This document shows, piece by piece, positions 1-4,887 of a stretch of DNA of 5,476 nucleotides. The notes below the pieces were generated by a model that saw only the letters and a program-made list of their open reading frames with translations, was not told the origin of the DNA and did no database searches. The translations under genes were made by a program, and so were the position numbers. Each line of letters begins with the position of its first letter. Within the stretch, counting starts at the first letter, position 1. Source of the stretch: an uncultured bacterium (GTDB taxonomy: Bacteria > Planctomycetota > UBA8108); assembly GCA_913050545.1 (NCBI GenBank), contig CAJWZY010000167.1, forward strand, positions 1 through 5,476, in the 5' to 3' direction.

Positions 1-54
1 GGGAACACCCGCCGCAGCAAGAACCTCTTTTGCCTGGTACTCGTGAATCTTCAA
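1..54 (-). CDS. sucC: Succinate-CoA ligase (ADP-forming) beta subunit, N-terminal 18 codons only
   Basis: Reading leftwards from 54, the translation is (M)KIHEYQAKEVLAAAGVP, running off the window edge. This is the N-terminal signature of SucC (family start M-K/N-I/L-H-E-Y-Q-A-K), the first strand and helix of its ATP-grasp domain. SucC pairs with SucD in the cytoplasm to convert succinyl-CoA, phosphate and ADP to succinate, CoA and ATP in the TCA cycle. The start codon is TTG (52-54), since the conserved KIHEYQAK follows it directly. A second in-frame TTG lies 12 nt upstream (64-66), and an in-frame TAA just beyond it excludes an earlier start. A GGGG run six bases before the chosen TTG is the only Shine-Dalgarno-like sequence. 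Only about 5% of a usual ~390-residue protein is visible, so catalytic residues cannot be checked. sucD would be expected further left, outside the window. Confidence 0.85.
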   Translation of the reverse strand, partial: MKIHEYQAKEVLAAAGVP

Positions 55-125
55 GAGAATCCCCAATCTGGGTTATGCCCGGCAAGGGGCGCTTACTTAT
101 CATTTCCTCCGCATAAGAAGCGTCG

Positions 126-153
126 ATTATAGGAAGGGGTCCCTGCACGACAA
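126..153 (-). promoter_or_regulatory. Sigma70-type promoter for sucC
   Basis: On the minus strand, a perfect TATAAT -10 box (126-131) lies 16 bp downstream of TTGTCG (148-153), which matches the first three bases of the -35 consensus. Transcription would start near 119, giving a 5' UTR of about 65 nt before the sucC TTG. Its position between the end of the TPR gene and sucC suggests sucC is transcribed independently. Seen directly: the boxes and spacing. Inferred: activity. Confidence 0.55.
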
Positions 154-200
154 GCCGAAAAGCCCCCTCCCTGGCAAACAAAACAGGCAGAGGATTACCA

Positions 201-221
201 CAGCCGTCGGGACGACAACCG
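201..221 (-). terminator. Weak hairpin downstream of the TPR gene, possible terminator
   Basis: On the minus strand, CGGTTGTCG and CGACGGCTG pair across a TCC loop into a nine-pair stem that includes three G-T wobbles. It lies 29-49 nt after the TAA of the upstream gene. There is no immediate T-run; a T-rich patch follows only about 17 nt later (175-183). It may slow or end transcription, but it does not meet the usual intrinsic-terminator pattern, so confidence is low. Confidence 0.25.
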
Positions 222-249
222 ATAGCCGCGGGGCTTGCAGCTGAAAACT

Positions 250-2526
250 TTATCCGCGACTGGAGGAGGCTGTCTTCTTCTTACTGAGACGCTTCCTGAG
301 TCGCTCGTAACCACGGCGGCAGACCTGGTTCGTGCGGTCAAGCTCTTTGACCACCTTCAGGTATTCCCTGACCGCCAGGACGTCCTCCCCCATCGACTCG
401 TAGATGATCCCCATCATCGCACGCAAATCGGCTTCCAGGAGCCTGGTCTCCTTCAGCTCCGCGCTTGCTCCAAGAACCTGCAACCCCTGGCGCAGAGACA
501 CCACCGCCTTCTCGGGATTTTCCTGCATGCGGTAAACACGAGCATATTTCAGGTAGAGGCGAATACTCTCTTTTTCCAGCTCTTCCCGGATAGTAAGGGC
601 TGTCCGATTGTGAGCGCGCCTCTCAAAAGGAAGACTGTCAAGCTGGGGAATGTCTGCTGCACCGAGAACCTGTATACCCCCCAGGGCCTCTCCTATCTTC
701 TTCTCTGCCAGCAGGTAATTTTCCAGCGCTGATTGCACCTCGAGTTTCCGCTCGGCCTTGGTGAGCTCATTCCTCCCGGTGGCAATCCCCCAGTGGCAAT
801 CCGCGACCCCGAGTAACGCCGGCAGGCTGGATGAATCCAGCACCCTGCTGGTTTCATATTGCTCGAGTGCTTCTTTGAAATTACCCTGCAGCCGGAGAAC
901 ATTGCCAAGCTCAAAGTGAATCCAGTGAAGGTCCTGCTCTGTCGCTTCCGGCAGAGAACTATCAATGAACCCCTTCAAAATCTCTGCGGCCTGCAGATAG
1001 AGCGAGTCTTTCTTCTGCTGCTCTTTCTCAATACGCGCCAGCTCCGAATAGAGCAACGTAGCGTAGCTTACGTGGGCCTTTAGAAAGCTGGGGTCCTTTC
1101 TGCGTGCTTCCCTCAGGTAGCTCGCCGCCCTGTCGTAGCGTTTTTCGGCCCAGAATTGATAGGCCTTCAGCCAGAAAGCCCGGCTCTCTTTACGGGCATC
1201 TGTCTCGATCTTGAGGTTGTTAAGCACCAGCAGTGACTTTGCACGCATTTGCTCCGAATTTTCCTTCCACCACTGCTTCCATTTCCCTACAGCCTCCGCC
1301 CTCGCTGCGGGAGTTCCATCTGCCCTGAAGCCGAAATTCTTCCTGGTCGAATCCCGCAGGACCCCTGCTGCCAGCGCCCGGATACGGTCCTCCTTCTCCC
1401 CTCCCATCTCAAGGGCTTCGATAAGAGTAGGGGCAGGAAAAAAGATCCTGTTCCTTACAAGCGCGACAGAGGTAACCAACTTCAACTCACCCCTGGATTC
1501 GTTATATAGATCGAGGAGAGCCTTGTTCTGGTTCAATCTTCGCAGGATCTCAACTGAAAGGGATCTCAGTCGAACATCTTCACCGGACCTGCTGATCAGG
1601 TACTTTGCAAGCGGCACAGACTCATCCACGAACTTCGGGTAAAGGACCTTCAGGAGTGATTCCTTTACCGCCAGGCTTCCGTAGACAAGCTCCTGGTAGA
1701 TCTTGGGTTCGGCTGTTTCCATCTCGAAGGTCACGACCTTCTTAAGGTCATGAACCTGCAGGATGCGGTCAAGAGACACCATGAGCTTCGCCCGCGCTGC
1801 ACCATCAACTCCTGCGAGGTCATCCCTGGCCTTCTGAATCTTATCGATTGCGAAAACACCGCAGCGAACAAGAAACTTCTCAGCCTGCTCAACAACAGCG
1901 GGCTCTCCCTTTGAGAGGATACCCAGGGCCTCATCCATCTCGCTGGAAAGCTCGGCTGTGTAATAATCCGAAGATGACTTGAGAACCTGGTTTCGGTAAT
2001 GAACGCGCAGCACCTTGTCACGTCGATAGGTAACCTTCGCGCCATTGGCCAGCTCAATCCGGATCTCTACTCCTGTTTCCTTGATGATCTTACAGGGAAC
2101 CCTGTGCTGGTTGACTTTGAGGACTACCAGGTCACTATCCAGTCTCTGTTGCGAATGCCTCCCTTTGAAGAATTCGATTTCCTCCACGTCAGCCTTCAGG
2201 ATTCGCTTTGCCGCACCCCGGTACTCCAGCGAGATGGCATTGCCTCCCAATTCCACCACGCTGCCATACTGCACCGAGCCATCGACCAGGTGAACCTTGT
2301 CCAGCTTCAGAAGTGCCTTGGGACCAGAGTTCCCTGAAATCGTTTTCTTCTCACCTGGCGCTGAAGGGGCTGTGCCTGACGGACCAACCGCAGGACTGCT
2401 GTCCTTGTCCCCGTCGGTGGCCTGCTTAGCAGGGCTGTCCTGCGAGAATCCTGGTAAAGAAACTACGCTGAACGCCAATAGAAGGGGAAAAACGGCTCGC
2501 CTGTAACCGACCTGTTTTCCTGGCAA
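250..2526 (-). CDS. Exported HEAT/TPR-like repeat protein of unknown function
   Basis: I do not recognise a named gene. From the TTG at 2524-2526 the product is 758 residues. Residues 1-29 form a Sec signal peptide: a basic start (K4, R9, R10), the hydrophobic core AVFPLLLAFSVVSL, then PGFSQ as a likely cleavage zone, with no lipobox Cys. Residues 30-70 are a Ser/Pro/Gly/Asp-rich linker. Residues about 75-120 and 132-178 look like two small SH3/Sm-like beta modules ('DGSVQYGSVVELGGNAISLEY', then 'VPCKIIKETGVEIRIEL'). Residues 190-430 are helical and HEAT-like, ending in an FGF...R.EAVGKWKQWWKEN signature. Residues 448-740 are TPR-like, with recognisable units near 454-485, 535-568, 655-687 and 703-735. 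The tail is basic (RLRKRLSKKK). No catalytic motif is visible, so a periplasmic scaffold or interaction role is the inference. A TTG at 2539-2541 is an alternative start five codons longer, but only the inner TTG has a well-placed GGAG. It shares strand with sucC but seems separately transcribed. Confidence 0.8.
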   Translation of the reverse strand: MPGKQVGYRRAVFPLLLAFSVVSLPGFSQDSPAKQATDGDKDSSPAVGPSGTAPSAPGEKKTISGNSGPKALLKLDKVHLVDGSVQYGSVVELGGNAISLEYRGAAKRILKADVEEIEFFKGRHSQQRLDSDLVVLKVNQHRVPCKIIKETGVEIRIELANGAKVTYRRDKVLRVHYRNQVLKSSSDYYTAELSSEMDEALGILSKGEPAVVEQAEKFLVRCGVFAIDKIQKARDDLAGVDGAARAKLMVSLDRILQVHDLKKVVTFEMETAEPKIYQELVYGSLAVKESLLKVLYPKFVDESVPLAKYLISRSGEDVRLRSLSVEILRRLNQNKALLDLYNESRGELKLVTSVALVRNRIFFPAPTLIEALEMGGEKEDRIRALAAGVLRDSTRKNFGFRADGTPAARAEAVGKWKQWWKENSEQMRAKSLLVLNNLKIETDARKESRAFWLKAYQFWAEKRYDRAASYLREARRKDPSFLKAHVSYATLLYSELARIEKEQQKKDSLYLQAAEILKGFIDSSLPEATEQDLHWIHFELGNVLRLQGNFKEALEQYETSRVLDSSSLPALLGVADCHWGIATGRNELTKAERKLEVQSALENYLLAEKKIGEALGGIQVLGAADIPQLDSLPFERRAHNRTALTIREELEKESIRLYLKYARVYRMQENPEKAVVSLRQGLQVLGASAELKETRLLEADLRAMMGIIYESMGEDVLAVREYLKVVKELDRTNQVCRRGYERLRKRLSKKKTASSSRG

Positions 2527-2535
2527 TGGTATAAG

Positions 2536-2539
2536 CTCC
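2536..2539 (-). promoter_or_regulatory. Ribosome binding site deciding the TPR gene start
   Basis: GGAG on the minus strand lies nine bases before the TTG at 2524-2526. The outer TTG (2539-2541) overlaps this GGAG, has no comparable purine-rich site of its own, and lies three bases after an in-frame TAA. The inner TTG is therefore preferred, and it also gives the more typical signal peptide. Confidence 0.5.
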
Positions 2540-2694
2540 AATTTTTACTTCAGCCCCGCTGCGGAGGCTTCTCTCTTCACATAAACAACTCCCGGCGAGA
2601 CCTTTACGTCCTCTCCAAAAACACTGCCTGGAAAAGAGAGAACAAGCCAGCCTCGGTAGAATCAGGATCACTCCTGCCCTGCCGGCAATGTGAG

Positions 2695-2724
2695 ATTGTA
2701 ACTCTTTCATGCAACATGCAACAA
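2695..2724 (-). promoter_or_regulatory. Candidate sigma70-type promoter for the TPR gene
   Basis: On the minus strand, TACAAT (2695-2700, five of six -10 consensus bases) lies 18 bp downstream of TTGTTG (2719-2724). Transcription would begin near 2688 and leave a leader of about 160 nt before the TTG start. The spacer contains the tandem heptamer described separately. Moderate boxes and a long leader make this less certain than the sucC and dapA promoters. Confidence 0.4.
2709..2722. repeat. Tandem heptamer ATGCAAC x2
   Basis: Two perfect head-to-tail copies of ATGCAAC (2709-2715 and 2716-2722) lie inside the spacer and -35 box of the leftward promoter. A two-copy 7-bp repeat in this position could be a protein binding site or chance. 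It is too short to call more than a repeat. Confidence 0.5.
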
Positions 2725-2748
2725 GTAATCTTCCTAACCTTTACCTAA

Positions 2749-2768
2749 TAAAGAACTTAAGTCCTTTA
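2749..2768. promoter_or_regulatory. 20-bp dyad between the divergent promoters, candidate operator
   Basis: TAAAGaACTT and AAGTcCTTTA form an inverted repeat matching at nine of ten positions, centred on the CTTAAG at 2756-2761. It lies 12 bp upstream of the yhaM -35 box and 24 bp beyond the -35 of the leftward promoter. Length and symmetry fit a site for a dimeric regulator acting on one or both genes. The dyad is seen directly; the regulatory role is inferred. Confidence 0.4.
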
Positions 2769-2780
2769 CTGGAAAAGGGT

Positions 2781-2808
2781 TTGCGGCCCTAAAAACGGCG
2801 ATTAATAT
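2781..2808 (+). promoter_or_regulatory. Promoter for the yhaM-like gene, predicted to give a leaderless mRNA
   Basis: TTGCGG (2781-2786) and TAATAT (2803-2808) are separated by 16 bp, a good sigma70-type arrangement. The expected transcription start, six to nine bases after the -10, falls at about 2815-2818, on or next to the ATG at 2818. No Shine-Dalgarno sequence precedes that ATG, which agrees with leaderless translation. Confidence 0.5.
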
Positions 2809-2817
2809 ACCTCGACT

Positions 2818-3849
2818 ATGACAGAACCCCAGAATGCCCCTCCCGGCACCCAGCCCGCAAGTAACAATCCACAATGGATCGCCAATCTTCGCAAAGGTGA
2901 CCAGGTAAATGCTGCGACCTACCTGGTGGAAATTTCCAACTTCAAACAGACCCGCAACCAGAAGTATTTTATTCAGATGAGCCTGCGGGACAAAACAGGG
3001 TCGCTCCGCTCCATCAAATGGGATGCGGATGAGGCTCTCTACACTTCCTTCTCTGTCGATGATTTCGTTCGGGTCAATGGACGGGTTGAAGAGTACCAGA
3101 ACAACCGGCAGATCATTGTCGACCGTATCGAGAAGCTGCCAGCACACGACATTGCCTATGAGGATTTTCTCCCGGCCACTGAACGCAACCTTGACGAGAT
3201 GGTTTCTGAATTAAGAGGCATCGTCGAGTCATTGGGTAACGTGCATCTCAAGGGACTACTGCAGGAATTCGTCAATGACGATGAGGTCCTTTTCGCGCTG
3301 AGCCGATGCCCGGCAGGAAAGAGCCTCCACCATGCTTTCATCGGGGGACTCCTCGAGCATATCCTTTCGCTCTGCAAGCTGGCCCGGAATCTTGCCTCCA
3401 ATTACAGCCGCCTCAACCTGGACATGCTCCTGGCTGGATGCATTCTTCACGACATCGGGAAATGCAGAGAGCTCTCATTCCAGAAAAACTTCAGCTATAC
3501 AGATGAGGGCCAGCTGATCGGCCACATCGGTATCGGCCTGTTAATGATCAACGAAAAAGCGAGAACACTCCCGGATTTCCCGGAGGAGCTGTTGCTTCAG
3601 CTGCAGCACATCATCGCCAGCCATCATGGGCTATTAGAATATGGGGCTCTCAAACGCCCCATGACCCCAGAGGCGATTGCCTTCCATTATCTCGACAATC
3701 TCGATTCCAAGATGGGCACACTCGACACTATCGAAAATGAGATGGGTGCCAATCCACAGTCCACCGCCAGCCCGGGCTCCTCGGCCTGGAGTGACTACAA
3801 ACCCCACCTTGAAAGAAAACTGTTCTTCCCGGGAAAGGAAGCGGACTGA
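2818..3849 (+). CDS. yhaM: YhaM-family 3'-5' exoribonuclease (OB-fold plus HD domain)
   Basis: The 343-residue product has the YhaM/CMP-binding-factor architecture: an N-terminal OB-fold (about 22-106, 'VRVNGRVEEYQNNRQIIVDRI') and an HD phosphohydrolase domain (about 165-310). Visible HD residues include H171/H172, H181 in GGLLEH, H211-D212 in HDIGK, GHIGIG (235-240), H264, H269-H270, and D293/D296 in YLDNLDSK. These fit the metal-binding set of the family. The C-terminal W.DY...L.RKLFF is also typical. Characterised members are cytoplasmic metal-dependent exonucleases that trim RNA, and in vitro DNA, from the 3' end. It is slightly longer than Bacillus YhaM (about 314 residues) because of a Pro/Asn/Gln-rich start (residues 2-19). 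ATG 2818 is the only credible start: an in-frame TAA lies at 2803-2805 and no ribosome binding site is present. It is divergent from the TPR gene and convergent with dapA. The family call is firm; the exact substrate is not known. Confidence 0.9.
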   Translation: MTEPQNAPPGTQPASNNPQWIANLRKGDQVNAATYLVEISNFKQTRNQKYFIQMSLRDKTGSLRSIKWDADEALYTSFSVDDFVRVNGRVEEYQNNRQIIVDRIEKLPAHDIAYEDFLPATERNLDEMVSELRGIVESLGNVHLKGLLQEFVNDDEVLFALSRCPAGKSLHHAFIGGLLEHILSLCKLARNLASNYSRLNLDMLLAGCILHDIGKCRELSFQKNFSYTDEGQLIGHIGIGLLMINEKARTLPDFPEELLLQLQHIIASHHGLLEYGALKRPMTPEAIAFHYLDNLDSKMGTLDTIENEMGANPQSTASPGSSAWSDYKPHLERKLFFPGKEAD

Positions 3850-3868
3850 CCGGGGCCTCTCCCTGAAC

Positions 3869-4738
3869 TCAGACCTTGATCTCGAGTTCCGCCAGGACCC
3901 CCCGCAAAATATCGCGAGTCTCTTCCTTCGCATCTACCAGCGGAAGGCGAAACTCTCCTTCGATCAATCCCTGCATCTCCATACAGGTCTTGACGGGGAT
4001 CGGGCTCGTCTCAATGAAGAGGGACTTCATCAGCGGATAGAGTTGGTGGTGAAGCGCTGCGGCAGCTGCAAAATCGCCTGCAGCCGCAAGGTGTACCAGC
4101 TCGGCCATGCGGGAAGGAACTACATTCGCGGCAACCGAAATAACCCCCCTGGCACCTACTGACATCAGTGCGAGAGTCAGGGAGTCATCACCGCTGAGAA
4201 CGGTAATATCACACTCTGCGAGGATCTCTACGGTCCGATCAACCGAACCACTGGCCTCCTTGACTGCGACAACATTCTCAATAGAGCTGAGCCGGGCAAC
4301 CGTCTCCGGTAAAAGATCAATACCTGTACGCCCCGGCACATTGTAGAGGACGATAGGAATAGAGCACTCTTCAGCTATTGCTGCGAAATGTCTGTAGAGC
4401 CCCTCCTGGGGAGGCTTATTGTAATAGGGGGTAATCACCAGCGCTCCATCCGCACCAGCAGCCTGGGCTGATTGGGTCAGGCTGATCGCTTCACTGGTAG
4501 AATTAGAACCCGTTCCGGCAAGAACAGGAACCCTCCCTGCCGCTCTCTGGATAACGAACTGGATGACAAGCTCATGTTCGCTATGAGAAAGAGTAGCCGA
4601 CTCCCCGGTAGTTCCACACGGCACCAGGCCATCAGTCCCCGCCTCGACATGGTAATCGACCAGGGAACCAAGCCTTTCGAGGTCGACCTCGCCATTTTTA
4701 AACGGCGTTACAAGGGCTACGTAGGATCCGTTAAACAT
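3869..4738 (-). CDS. dapA: 4-hydroxy-tetrahydrodipicolinate synthase
   Basis: DapA condenses pyruvate with L-aspartate-4-semialdehyde in the cytoplasm, the committed step to diaminopimelate and lysine. The 289-residue TIM-barrel protein aligns end to end with E. coli DapA (292 residues). It carries the Schiff-base lysine K160 (VAVKEASG), the catalytic residues T44 (CGTTGESATL), Y106 (TPYYNKP) and Y132, and the substrate-binding R137 (LYNVPGRTG); GTG and SGDD are also present. Residues matching the E. coli lysine feedback site (S47, A48, H52, H55, E83) are retained, so inhibition by lysine is likely. The open frame extends 18 codons further upstream to 4792, but ATG 4736-4738 gives the family start MFNGSYVALVTPF and has a GGAG seven bases before it. 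It lies downstream of glmM on the same strand, 149 bp away with its own promoter, and ends 19 bp from the convergent yhaM-like gene. Confidence 0.97.
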   Translation of the reverse strand: MFNGSYVALVTPFKNGEVDLERLGSLVDYHVEAGTDGLVPCGTTGESATLSHSEHELVIQFVIQRAAGRVPVLAGTGSNSTSEAISLTQSAQAAGADGALVITPYYNKPPQEGLYRHFAAIAEECSIPIVLYNVPGRTGIDLLPETVARLSSIENVVAVKEASGSVDRTVEILAECDITVLSGDDSLTLALMSVGARGVISVAANVVPSRMAELVHLAAAGDFAAAAALHHQLYPLMKSLFIETSPIPVKTCMEMQGLIEGEFRLPLVDAKEETRDILRGVLAELEIKV

Positions 4739-4745
4739 CGCCGGT

Positions 4746-4749
4746 CTCC
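4746..4749 (-). promoter_or_regulatory. Ribosome binding site fixing the dapA start
   Basis: GGAG on the minus strand with a seven-base spacer to ATG 4736-4738. It supports the 289-residue form over the longer open frame beginning at 4792, which would start inside the promoter -10 box. Confidence 0.7.
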
Positions 4750-4790
4750 GTGAAAACGTGCTGGTGACTCTCCCCCACCCAAGGCGTTGC

Positions 4791-4819
4791 ATTATAGGGG
4801 TGGCTGTTGCACAGGTCCA
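4791..4819 (-). promoter_or_regulatory. Sigma70-type promoter for dapA
   Basis: A perfect TATAAT (4791-4796, minus strand) is preceded 17 bp upstream by TGGACC (4814-4819, four of six -35 consensus bases). Transcription would start near 4784, giving a leader of about 46 nt. The perfect -10 with a weaker -35 resembles the sucC promoter in this window. Confidence 0.5.
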
Positions 4820-4833
4820 TCAATGATGCCTGT
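4811..4833. promoter_or_regulatory. Imperfect dyad over the dapA -35, candidate operator
   Basis: On the plus strand, ACAGG-TC-CATC pairs with GATG-CCTGT around AAT, so nine pairs form with one 2-nt bulge. The dyad covers the predicted -35 box completely. It lies 55 bp beyond the glmM stop and has no following T-run, so a binding site is more plausible than a terminator. Inference only. Confidence 0.25.
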
Positions 4834-4887
4834 TCCCCCTAACCGGTACTGACAAGTCCCAGACCTTGCGCTGGAGCGGGAAACAGC

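Noticed and set aside
55..249. tRNA or small RNA gene between the TPR gene and sucC
   Set aside because: No cloverleaf, no T-arm GTTCGA-like motif and no promoter-terminator pair for a separate RNA; the gap is explained by the sucC promoter and leader.
235..732. 165-codon plus-strand open frame opposite the end of the TPR gene
   Set aside because: It lies antisense to a well-structured TPR region, its translation has no recognisable domain, and the minus-strand frame has clear repeat structure over the same bases. It is a shadow frame.
2426..2710. 94-codon minus-strand open frame in the divergent region
   Set aside because: Its ATG lies inside the predicted promoter spacer, it has no ribosome binding site, and its end overlaps the signal-peptide region of the TPR gene in another frame.
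2734..3147. 137-codon minus-strand open frame antisense to the OB-fold of the YhaM homologue
   Set aside because: The opposite strand encodes a conserved domain and the translation shows no family features; it also begins inside the yhaM coding region.
3677..4162. 161-codon plus-strand open frame bridging yhaM and dapA
   Set aside because: It overlaps the end of one strongly supported gene in another frame and the end of dapA on the other strand. The translation has no family resemblance.
4739..4792. 18-codon upstream extension of dapA
   Set aside because: It starts within the TATAAT box, has no ribosome binding site, and adds residues before the conserved MFNGSYVALVTPF family start, which has a good GGAG.
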